5,597 nt of DNA from an uncultured Rhodospirillaceae bacterium (GTDB lineage: Bacteria > Pseudomonadota > Alphaproteobacteria > Rhodospirillales > Casp-alpha2): assembly GCA_913048145.1 (NCBI GenBank), contig CAJWVP010000207.1, forward strand, positions 1 through 5,597, given 5' to 3'. Position numbers and translations under genes: made by a program. How positions within the stretch are numbered: the first letter of the stretch is position 1; each line of letters starts with the position of its first letter. Below the pieces are notes generated by a model that was not told where the DNA came from, searched no databases, and saw only the letters and a program-made list of their open reading frames with translations. Shown piece after piece: positions 1-5,597 of this stretch.

Positions 1-564
1 GGTACGGAGGGCACTAAGATCCGCCAGTGGGCTGCGGAGCGACCAGATGAATTTGCGCTCCTTATGGATGTTTTGTGCACGGCAACGTCGGCTTATCTCA
101 TTGATCAGATCGATCATGGCGCTGAAGCACTGCAGTTGTTTGACAGTTGGGCCGGGCTACTGCCGGAAAGTCAGTTCCGCAAATGGGTTATTGAGCCCAA
201 TCGCCGTATTGTCGAAACGGTTCATGCAGCATATCCGGATGTGCCGATTATTGGTTTTCCGCGCAACGCCGGCATTCTTTATCGTGATTTTGTTCAAGAG
301 ACAGGGGTGCAGGGTGTAAGCATCGATGCAACGGTGCCGTTAGATTGGGCGGCGACGGAACTTCTGCCCTTGTGCACGGTGCAGGGGAATCTAGATAACC
401 ATCTCCTGCTCAGTGGCGGTGCAGTAATGGAGAATGAGGTGCGAGCAATCCTCTCAGCCCTTGGTAACGGACCGTTTGTTTTTAACCTTGGTCACGGTAT
501 TTTGCCGTCGACACCACCCGAACATGTGGGACGCGTCGTCGACATTATCCGTGGCGTGGCTTAG
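1..564 (+). CDS. hemE: Uroporphyrinogen decarboxylase HemE, C-terminal part (5' end outside window)
   Basis: HemE decarboxylates the four acetate side chains of uroporphyrinogen III to give coproporphyrinogen III in the cytosol, the branch step toward heme. The reading frame is open from base 1 and ends at TAG 562-564, giving 187 codons; roughly the first 150 residues of a normal HemE (about 340-350 aa) lie upstream of the window. Family signatures visible in order are LFDSWAGLLPE, WVIEPNRRIVE, the substrate-pocket stretch GFPRNAG, VQGNLDN (usually QGNLDP) and the C-terminal FNLGHGILPSTPPEHV, which carries the conserved histidine. The internal ATG at base 64 is not a real start, because family-like sequence continues upstream of it in the same frame. 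The gene lies 14 bases upstream of hemH on the same strand, so the two are very probably co-transcribed. The only oddity seen is Asn in place of the usual Pro after GNLD. Identification is secure. Confidence 0.96.
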   Translation, partial: GTEGTKIRQWAAERPDEFALLMDVLCTATSAYLIDQIDHGAEALQLFDSWAGLLPESQFRKWVIEPNRRIVETVHAAYPDVPIIGFPRNAGILYRDFVQETGVQGVSIDATVPLDWAATELLPLCTVQGNLDNHLLLSGGAVMENEVRAILSALGNGPFVFNLGHGILPSTPPEHVGRVVDIIRGVA

Positions 565-578
565 GCGGGCGGCGCGCT

Positions 579-1631
579 ATGGCCAGGTTGGCGGTAGTGG
601 TATTCAATCTCGGTGGTCCGGACTCACCTGAGGCCGTGCAGCCGTTTTTGTTCAATTTGTTCCATGATCCGGCTATCATTGGAATCCCACAGCCACTCCG
701 CTGGCTTCTGGCTCGCTTGATATCGCGTCGGCGGGCGCCGACAGCGCAGGAGATTTATGGTCATTTGGGGGGCAAATCGCCGCTACTGGAGTTCACTCAG
801 GCGCAGTCCGATGCCTTGGCAGAAGAGCTCTCTGGTGGTGACGATATGGTTAAGGTTTTTGTCTGTATGCGCTACTGGCATCCCATGGCTGATGCTGTTG
901 CTGCGGCGGTTCAATCGTATGCGCCCGACGAAATCGTTTTGCTTCCGCTTTATCCACAGTTTTCAACCACGACCGTCGGATCATCGTTAAAGGATTGGCG
1001 CCGAGCCGCGACAAAGGCCGGCCTGTCGGCGCCGACCTGCGCGGCCTGCTGTTATCCGACGGACAAGGGCTGGATCGCGGCGCAGGCGGATCTGGTTGGT
1101 CGGGCAGTGGCCGATGTGCCGGGCGGGGTGCGGGTCTTGTTTTCCGCCCATGGGCTGCCGCGCAAGGTGGTTGATGGCGGCGATCCGTATCAATGGCAGG
1201 TGGAGCAAACGGCCGCTGCCGTGGTGTCCGCTATGGGTGGCCATGACGACTGGATGGTCTGTTATCAAAGCCGCGTCGGGCCCCTGGAATGGATCGGACC
1301 TTCCACAGAGGACGAATTGGCCCGGGCCGCGAAGGACGGAACGGGCGTAATTATCGTTCCCATTGCGTTTGTTTCCGAGCACTCGGAGACCCTCGTGGAA
1401 TTGGATATCGAGTATCGAGAGTTGGCGGATGATTTAGGCCTGTCCGCTTATGTCCGCGTGCCGGCGGTTGGCACCCACCCCGCCTTCATCGGCGGACTTG
1501 CGGAAACGGTTAGTCGGGTCCGCGAGGGCGGTGGCCCGAACCCTTTCGGCGGTGCCGATGGTGCACGCCTGTGTCCGGCCAGTTTCGGCAAGTGTCCATG
1601 TTCGCGGTTGGCGGCCGAGGCGACGCGATGA
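579..1631 (+). CDS. hemH: Ferrochelatase HemH, probable [2Fe-2S] type
   Basis: HemH inserts Fe2+ into protoporphyrin IX to form protoheme, the last step of the pathway. The protein has 350 residues. The N-terminus VVVFNLGGPDSPEAVQPFL matches the family start, supporting the ATG at 579; the upstream spacer has only a weak G-rich ribosome site, so translation may be coupled to hemE. Later signatures are LPLYPQFSTTTVGSSL (about 122-137), FSAHGLP with the catalytic His191, YQSRVGPLEWIGPSTEDEL (229-247) and FVSEHSETLVELD with His268 and Glu270 at the active site. The C-terminus has Cys332, Cys339 and Cys341 (C-x6-C-x-C), and Cys154, Cys157 and Cys158 lie mid-protein. This spacing resembles the [2Fe-2S] ligand set reported for Caulobacter and Mycobacterium ferrochelatases. 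There is no signal peptide or long membrane anchor, so it should be cytosolic or membrane-peripheral. The TGA stop overlaps the hemJ start. Function is secure; the cluster is inferred. Confidence 0.96.
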   Translation: MARLAVVVFNLGGPDSPEAVQPFLFNLFHDPAIIGIPQPLRWLLARLISRRRAPTAQEIYGHLGGKSPLLEFTQAQSDALAEELSGGDDMVKVFVCMRYWHPMADAVAAAVQSYAPDEIVLLPLYPQFSTTTVGSSLKDWRRAATKAGLSAPTCAACCYPTDKGWIAAQADLVGRAVADVPGGVRVLFSAHGLPRKVVDGGDPYQWQVEQTAAAVVSAMGGHDDWMVCYQSRVGPLEWIGPSTEDELARAAKDGTGVIIVPIAFVSEHSETLVELDIEYRELADDLGLSAYVRVPAVGTHPAFIGGLAETVSRVREGGGPNPFGGADGARLCPASFGKCPCSRLAAEATR

Positions 1632-2077
1632 TCGAGTTATCAGGCGAGGCGTATCTGTGGGTAAAGGCGCTGCACATGATTAGCGTGATAGCCTGGATGG
1701 CCGGCATGCTCTACCTTCCCCGATTGTTTGTCTATCATTGCGACGCAGAACTGGGGTCGGAACTATCGGAAACCCTGAAGGTAATGGAACGACGCCTGCT
1801 TCGCCTGATCATCAATCCGGCGATGATTTCGTCGTGGGTTTTTGGGTTGACTATGCTGGCGGCCAGCGGCGATGTGCTGTGGTCGCAACCCTGGATGATC
1901 ATTAAGCTGGCCTGCGTAGTGTTCATGTCAATTGCGCACGGCGAGATGGCTAAATGGCGCAAGGATTTCGAGGCCGACCGAAACACGCGGCCACAGAAAT
2001 TCTATCGGATTGCCAACGAGGTGCCTACCATCTTGATGATTGTGATCATCATCATGGTTATCGTTCAGCCCCTCTGA
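1628..2077 (+). CDS. hemJ: Protoporphyrinogen oxidase HemJ (membrane)
   Basis: HemJ oxidises protoporphyrinogen IX to protoporphyrin IX in the inner membrane and replaces the HemY and HemG types in many alphaproteobacteria and cyanobacteria. I chose the ATG at 1628 (149 aa): it overlaps the hemH stop as ATGA, has GAGG at 1617-1620 seven bases upstream, and gives the family-like start YLWVKALHMISVIAWMAGM. An upstream in-frame ATG at 1571 would add 19 unrelated residues read out of frame inside hemH, so I rejected it. Four hydrophobic segments are visible at about residues 12-35, 60-80, 88-105 and 131-147. Conserved elements include His16, LPRLFVYH (His37), MERRLLRLIINPAM, the WMIIKL segment with Lys93, His104 and the late NEVPT motif (130-134). 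Some databases call this family CopD-like or UPF0093. Its product is the substrate of HemH, encoded just upstream, so the overlap links consecutive steps. Confidence 0.93.
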   Translation: MIELSGEAYLWVKALHMISVIAWMAGMLYLPRLFVYHCDAELGSELSETLKVMERRLLRLIINPAMISSWVFGLTMLAASGDVLWSQPWMIIKLACVVFMSIAHGEMAKWRKDFEADRNTRPQKFYRIANEVPTILMIVIIIMVIVQPL

Positions 2078-2305
2078 AGCTCTTGTTCTATCATGAAAGT
2101 TCCAATTGACACGGTTGGGCCGTTTCGGTAATGGTGAGCCCTCTTCGTCGGGATCAGCTTCATTAGTTCCGGCAATCACCGAAATCTACGGAAAGATCAA
2201 ATCTTCTTCGGGCCCCGCGCCCGGTGCCGATCCGCAAGGGTTTGACCTCAGCTTTCCGTAAGACCCACACGCCCCCTCCTTACCCGACCGATCCGGAACC
2301 TGAAC
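2078..2305 (+). promoter_or_regulatory. rho upstream region with C-rich, G-poor leader (rut-like)
   Basis: This 228-base gap separates hemJ from rho and holds no credible gene. The last 60 bases before the rho start (2246-2305) contain 28 C and only 9 G, and the core at 2263-2285 has 15 C and one G in 23 bases. RNA of this composition is what Rho binds (rut sites), and Rho-dependent attenuation in the rho leader is established in E. coli. Further upstream, 2209-2223 can form a five-base-pair GC stem with a five-base loop; no T run follows it, so it is not a convincing intrinsic terminator. I saw no clear terminator for the heme operon, so read-through from hemJ into rho remains possible. The ribosome site for rho is poor: only CGGAA at 2294-2298. 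The composition is seen directly; the regulatory role is inferred. Confidence 0.45.
2106..2132 (+). promoter_or_regulatory. Candidate sigma-70-type promoter for rho
   Basis: A perfect -35 consensus TTGACA lies at 2106-2111, 28 bases after the hemJ stop. The best -10 match is GGTAAT at 2127-2132 (four of six consensus bases), with a short 15-base spacer. The position would give a long untranslated rho leader of roughly 165 bases containing the C-rich tract. The short spacer and imperfect -10 keep confidence low, and rho could instead be transcribed from the heme operon promoter. Confidence 0.3.
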
Positions 2306-3562
2306 ATGAATTTGAAAGACCTGAAATCCAAGACCCCGACCGAACTGTTGTCATTTGCCGAGGAATTAGGCGTAGAGAATGCGAGCACACTGCGTAAACA
2401 AGACATGATGTTCGCTATCCTCAAACACCTCGCGGATGATGATCAGGCGATCTTCGGTGATGGTGTCCTCGAGGTGCTGCAGGACGGGTTTGGTTTTCTA
2501 CGGAACCCGGAAGCCAACTACTTGGCCGGGCCTGATGACATCTATGTTTCGCCTAGCCAGATCCGCCGCTTTGGACTTCGGACCGGGGATACAGTGGAGG
2601 GTCAAATCCGCGCGCCGAAGGATGGTGAGCGGTATTTTGCTCTGTTGAAGGTGAACTTGGTTAACTTCGCTGATCCGGAGGAAGTCAAACATCGGATCAA
2701 CTTCGACAACCTGACGCCGCTCTACCCTGATGAGCGCCTGGATATGGAAATTGGTAACCCGGAACATAAAGACCCAACCAGCCGCGTCCTCGATCTGATC
2801 ACGCCTGTGGGTAAGGGACAACGCGCACTGATCGTGGCGCCGCCCCGGACCGGGAAAACGGTGATGCTGCAGAATATCGCGCAATCTATTTCTGAGAACC
2901 ATCCAGAATGTTACCTGATCGTGCTTCTGATCGACGAACGCCCCGAGGAAGTGACGGACATGGCGCGATCTGTGAAAGGCGAAGTCATCAGCTCGACCTT
3001 TGACGAACCCGCTGTGCGCCACGTCCAGGTCACGGAGATGGTCATCCAGAAAGCCAAACGCCTTGTGGAGCATAAACGCGACGTGGTGATCTTATTGGAC
3101 TCGATCACGCGACTGGCGCGCGCCTACAACACCGTGGTGCCATCCAGTGGAAAGGTGTTGACTGGTGGTGTGGACGCCAACGCCCTGCAGCGCCCGAAGC
3201 GGTTCTTTGGCGCTGCGAGAAACATTGAAGAAGGTGGGTCGCTGACGATTATAGCTACCGCGCTGATCGAGACGGGCTCGCGCATGGATGAGGTGATCTT
3301 TGAAGAATTCAAAGGCACCGGTAACTCCGAGATCATTTTAGATCGCAAACTTTCTGACAAGCGCACCTGGCCAAGTATCGATATCACCAAGTCTGGGACC
3401 CGCAAGGAGGAGCTTTTGGTCGACCAGGGCACCTTGTCAAAAATGTGGGTACTGCGTCGGATCCTAATGCCGATGGGCGTCACCGATGCCATGGATTTCC
3501 TATTGGATAAGCTCAAGCATTCAAAGAACAATGATGATTTCTTTGATTCTATGAACACCTGA
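2306..3562 (+). CDS. rho: Transcription termination factor Rho
   Basis: Rho is a hexameric ATP-driven RNA helicase that ends transcription at C-rich, unstructured RNA. The protein has 418 residues, against 419 in E. coli, with no large N-terminal insertion. Residues about 1-47 form the Rho N-terminal helical domain (KTPTELLSFAEELGVENAS). Residues about 50-117 are the cold-shock-like RNA-binding domain, with GDGVLEVLQDGFGFLR and DDIYVSPSQIRRFGLRTGD. The RecA-type ATPase follows: Walker A APPRTGKT at 178-185 (Lys184, Thr185), Glu211 and Arg212 in LIDERPEEVTDM, Walker B ILLDSITRLARAYN with Asp265, the Q-loop SSGKVLTGGVD at 280-290 (Lys283), the R-loop region EEFKGTGNSE and the arginine finger Arg366. 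These positions equal the E. coli numbering. Residue 181, a bicyclomycin contact and Lys in E. coli, is Arg here. The ATG at 2306 begins the usual alphaproteobacterial N-terminus (MNLKDLKSKTP) but has only a weak Shine-Dalgarno. The stop is TGA. Confidence 0.98.
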   Translation: MNLKDLKSKTPTELLSFAEELGVENASTLRKQDMMFAILKHLADDDQAIFGDGVLEVLQDGFGFLRNPEANYLAGPDDIYVSPSQIRRFGLRTGDTVEGQIRAPKDGERYFALLKVNLVNFADPEEVKHRINFDNLTPLYPDERLDMEIGNPEHKDPTSRVLDLITPVGKGQRALIVAPPRTGKTVMLQNIAQSISENHPECYLIVLLIDERPEEVTDMARSVKGEVISSTFDEPAVRHVQVTEMVIQKAKRLVEHKRDVVILLDSITRLARAYNTVVPSSGKVLTGGVDANALQRPKRFFGAARNIEEGGSLTIIATALIETGSRMDEVIFEEFKGTGNSEIILDRKLSDKRTWPSIDITKSGTRKEELLVDQGTLSKMWVLRRILMPMGVTDAMDFLLDKLKHSKNNDDFFDSMNT

Positions 3563-3574
3563 TCGAAGCCGAAT

Positions 3575-3639
3575 GGAGACCTGGAAGGCTCTCCGCTGTA
3601 CAATCCTAAAATTCACCGCAAACCTAACAGCGTTTTAGG
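3575..3639. terminator. Weak hairpins between convergent rho and qorA
   Basis: Two inverted repeats lie where the convergent genes meet. GGAGA at 3575-3579 pairs with TCTCC at 3590-3594, 13 bases after the rho stop. CCTAAAA at 3605-3611 pairs perfectly with TTTTAGG at 3633-3639, with an inner CGC/GCG pairing (3617-3619 with 3630-3632); this second repeat includes the qorA stop codon at 3635-3637. Neither hairpin is followed by a T run on either strand, so neither is a standard intrinsic terminator. They may only protect transcript ends, with termination left to Rho. The repeats are seen; the function is inferred. Confidence 0.28.
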
Positions 3640-4609
3640 GGATGAGTACCGTCGAGCCAGTGGTGTGGCGATCCTCTAGGTCCTTGTGGGCCTGAACCGT
3701 CTCGGCTAGCGGATAGGTCTGGCCAATGTTGATGCTGACGGCCCCGGAAGTGACTACGTCGAACAAATCGCCAGCGGCGGCATTCAGCAATTTACGATTT
3801 CGCGTATACGTCGCAAGGGTTGGCCGCTGCATGTAAAGTGATCCCTTCATGGCCAGGACGCCCGGATTGAAATCGGTGATCGGTCCGGAGGCGTTACCGA
3901 AGGAAATGAAAACCCCAGCCGGCTTCAGACTGTCAAGCGACGCCTGAACAGTGGCCTGACCGATGGAATCATAGGATACGGGAACCCCGGCACCGTCGGT
4001 GATGTCGAGGACGCGTTCGGCAATGTCTTCGGAATTGTAGAGAATTGTATGGTCGCACCCGGCGGCCCTCGCTAATTCTGCCTTGGCTTCGGATCCGATG
4101 CAGCCAATAACGGTGGCGCCCAGACTCTTGGCCCACTGACTGAGGATTTGTCCGACCCCGCCGGCGGCCGCCATGATCAGGATCGTGTCGCCGGCCTGAA
4201 CGGCGTAGGAACTTTTCAACAAGTATTGGGCGGTCATGCCCTGTAACATCATCGCCGCGGCGGTGTCGTCGCCGATACCGTCGGGCACCTTGACGAGGCG
4301 GTCCGTGGTCATCAGGCGCGACTCCGAATATGCGCCGAGGCCCATGGCATAGGCCACCCTGTCGCCGGCGGCAAAACCATCAACGCTGGCGCCGACCTCT
4401 TCGATGACGCCGGCTCCCTCCATGCCCAACGTCGCCGGCAATGCGCCGATGTCGTAAAGGCCCGTGCGTTGATAAACATCAATGAAATTTAGGCCAACGG
4501 CAGTGTGTTTGACGCGAACCTCGCCCTCTCCTGGTGCGCCCACGTCGACGTCTTCCCACTTCATGTTGTCGGCATTGCCGTATTCGTGAATGCGAATGGC
4601 TTTGGTCAT
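3635..4609 (-). CDS. qorA: NADPH:quinone oxidoreductase, QorA/zeta-crystallin type
   Basis: This is a 324-residue cytosolic medium-chain dehydrogenase/reductase of the quinone oxidoreductase branch, which transfers electrons from NADPH to quinones. It aligns by eye along its length with E. coli QorA (327 aa). Visible matches are VGLNFIDVYQRTGLY (38-52), LGMEGAGVIEEVG (61-73), AGDRVAY (81-87), LGAYSE (91-96), the nucleotide-binding AAAGGVG (147-153) followed by SQWAKSLGATVIG, YDSIGQAT (213-220), FISFGNASGPITDFNPG and GSLYMQRPTL. The zinc-ligand cysteine and GHE motif of true alcohol dehydrogenases are absent (GMEGAG instead), as expected for the zinc-free quinone reductases. The start is supported by GGAG six bases upstream (plus-strand 4616-4619). 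The gene converges on rho and has its own candidate promoter, so it is a separate unit from the heme operon. The physiological substrate cannot be told from sequence. Confidence 0.93.
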   Translation of the reverse strand: MTKAIRIHEYGNADNMKWEDVDVGAPGEGEVRVKHTAVGLNFIDVYQRTGLYDIGALPATLGMEGAGVIEEVGASVDGFAAGDRVAYAMGLGAYSESRLMTTDRLVKVPDGIGDDTAAAMMLQGMTAQYLLKSSYAVQAGDTILIMAAAGGVGQILSQWAKSLGATVIGCIGSEAKAELARAAGCDHTILYNSEDIAERVLDITDGAGVPVSYDSIGQATVQASLDSLKPAGVFISFGNASGPITDFNPGVLAMKGSLYMQRPTLATYTRNRKLLNAAAGDLFDVVTSGAVSINIGQTYPLAETVQAHKDLEDRHTTGSTVLIP

Positions 4610-4615
4610 AGTGTG

Positions 4616-4619
4616 CTCC
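4616..4619 (-). promoter_or_regulatory. Shine-Dalgarno of qorA
   Basis: On the minus strand the sequence reads CGGAGCACACT immediately before the ATG, placing GGAG six bases upstream of the start. This is the clearest ribosome-binding site on the minus strand and fixes the qorA start. Confidence 0.7.
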
Positions 4620-4660
4620 GTAATTTGATTAATCGGATGTTTCCTTAGGAGATTAGAGAT

Positions 4661-4689
4661 ATTTTGCGAAGCATCACTGCCCAGGGCAA
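4661..4689 (-). promoter_or_regulatory. Candidate promoter of qorA
   Basis: Read on the minus strand, TTGCCC (plus 4684-4689) and CAAAAT (plus 4661-4666) are separated by exactly 17 bases. Each hexamer matches four of six consensus positions for a housekeeping sigma factor. Transcription would start about 45 bases before the qorA ATG. The -35 lies within the last codons of the remnant upstream gene, so the promoter may have been inside or just beyond that gene before it decayed. Based only on matching. Confidence 0.35.
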
Positions 4690-5597
4690 CTAGTTTCCGA
4701 TTGATGCGCGCGCAGGGCTTTCAAATAATCTTCGAGATCTTTCAGTTCCGTCAACGGCAGTGTTCAAGTTGTGCCGGGGGAATCTTGGCGCCGCTGGGGG
4801 TTGGTTTTGGACGGGTGATCAAGCCAGACGTATCGTTGGTGCTCATGAATTAGCCGTGATGGATACCGTCCCAGTGATGGAGGTTGGTGACTTTCGCCCA
4901 GGCTTTGGCTTGGGCCATATAGGCGTCCTCGCTGGTTGCCTTGTGGAGCGTGAGCGGGCCGCCCACCATGTTCGCGGAATCTTCGATGATGGGCGGGTGC
5001 TGGGCCTGGCCAGCACGCCAGCTATGTAAGAGGAGATCGCGGCTGTCCATTTCTGCTAGGACGAATTTATAGGCGCTGACGGCAGCCGCGATCCAATCCG
5101 TCTCTGCAAAGATGTCGTCGGTACGGTCGAGGGCGGCAATCATCAAGCCGTTCCGGTCCGCCAAAACCTTTTCGTCCCGTTGGGCCACACACGTTAAACG
5201 CGAATAACAAGAAGATTTTCTCGTTTCTCAGCAAGGATATTTTTGAGATTTTTATCTTCCAGCTGGAGCTAGGCCGAGCGGTTTGGAATATTGTGGCCAT
5301 CTCAGTTACCGTAATTGGAGATACCCCAGGCCTCCTTGAGCCGGTTGGCGGCATCGCCGAGGCTGTCGTCGATTTCCATCTCAGACCAGATATAGAATTT
5401 GCCTTCTTTGCCCCCGCTGTGGGCATCGTAGGCGCTGGCAAATGCCGTGTGATCGCCTAAAGTCGCGTTCAGTTCTCGACGAGCTCATCCGACGGCCTCA
5501 TGGATGTGGGTCTTGTACAGGTGCGATCTGGTGACCCGCTACGCATCGGCCATCAGGTCAACCAGCGAGACATTGTCATAGGGCGTCTTTTTGAAAG
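4674..5597 (-). pseudogene. Decayed DUF255/YyaL-type (thioredoxin domain-containing, SPATA20-like) gene, 5' part outside window
   Basis: Pieced together across frames, the minus strand reads as the middle of a DUF255/YyaL family protein, a family of poorly known function with an N-terminal thioredoxin-like domain and an alpha/alpha-barrel region. Recognisable blocks are FKKTPYDN (family HFEKMLYDN), then LVDLMADA, AFASAYDAHSGG, KEGKFYIWSEMEIDDSLGD and DGHNI from 5595 down to about 5190. A second frame gives DEKVLADRNGLMIAAL, LLHSWRAGQAQHPPIIEDSANM and AYMAQAKAWAKV (5188-4850), continuing past a stop as LITRPK and PTPSG (about 4815-4786). Stops interrupt it at 5539-5541, 5485-5487, 5302-5304, 5269-5271, 5194-5196 and 4850-4852, and a frameshift lies near 5186-5192. 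After PTPSG, well over 100 family residues are missing; a short frame ending at 4674-4676 may be the C-terminus. The thioredoxin domain would lie beyond the right edge. The family call is by eye; decay is clear. Confidence 0.8.

Noticed and set aside
1571..1627. Upstream in-frame start for hemJ
   Set aside because: The extra 19 residues come from the hemH C-terminal coding region in another frame and do not look like HemJ; ATG 1628 has a better ribosome site and the classic ATGA overlap.
2209..2223. GC hairpin upstream of rho as an intrinsic terminator of the heme operon
   Set aside because: The stem has only five base pairs and no T run follows it.
2498..3073. 191-codon minus-strand open frame inside rho
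   Set aside because: It is entirely antisense to a strongly conserved rho region, and its translation resembles no known protein.
4760..5029. 89-codon plus-strand open frame
   Set aside because: It lies antisense to the best-preserved part of the pseudogene and has no recognisable motif or ribosome site.
4850..5188. 112-codon minus-strand open frame as a stand-alone gene
   Set aside because: It begins at a GTG in the middle of DUF255-like homology, has no upstream ribosome site, and homology continues beyond both ends in other frames or past stops. It is a fragment of the pseudogene.
5067..5441. 124-codon minus-strand open frame
   Set aside because: It is out of register with the DUF255-like reading over most of its length, and its Ser/Thr/Pro/Arg-rich translation resembles no family. 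It is a shadow frame.
5302..5541. TGA read as tryptophan or selenocysteine (recoding) in the DUF255 frame
   Set aside because: hemH, hemJ and rho end normally with TGA, the same frame also has TAG and TAA stops plus a frameshift, and the expected residues are Trp, not Cys. Decay explains all of it.

Overview
The window looks like a chromosomal segment of an alphaproteobacterium, probably from the Rhodospirillales or a neighbouring order. Three things point there: the gene order hemE-hemH-hemJ-rho, a ferrochelatase with a C-terminal cysteine set resembling the [2Fe-2S] enzymes described from Caulobacter, and protein sequences such as the Rho N-terminus and HemJ that read as typical for the class. 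I cannot name a genus from the sequence alone.

Layout, left to right. Positions 1-2077 hold a tight plus-strand heme operon: the 3' part of hemE (uroporphyrinogen decarboxylase, start outside the window), hemH (ferrochelatase) after 14 bases, and hemJ (membrane protoporphyrinogen oxidase) overlapping hemH by four bases (ATGA). These cover three of the last four steps to protoheme; the coproporphyrinogen oxidase step must be encoded elsewhere. A 228-base gap (2078-2305) then holds a candidate promoter and a strikingly C-rich, G-poor leader just before rho, which suits Rho-dependent autoregulation. The rho gene (2306-3562) is full length, and its key residues fall at the same numbers as in E. 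coli Rho.

After a short convergent intergenic space with two weak hairpins, the minus strand carries an intact qorA-type NADPH:quinone oxidoreductase (3635-4609) with a good Shine-Dalgarno and a candidate promoter.

The last kilobase (about 4674-5597) has no intact gene. It is a decayed minus-strand copy of a DUF255/YyaL-type (thioredoxin domain-containing, SPATA20-like) gene that runs off the right edge. It has several premature stops, at least one frameshift, and probably an internal deletion near its 3' end. Three of the stops sit where the family normally has tryptophan. The 112-codon open stretch inside it is a surviving piece of this gene, not an independent gene.

I found no mobile element, CRISPR array, tRNA, rRNA or evident new system. 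The points most worth a second look are the ferrochelatase cysteines, the C-rich rho leader and the decay pattern of the DUF255 pseudogene.
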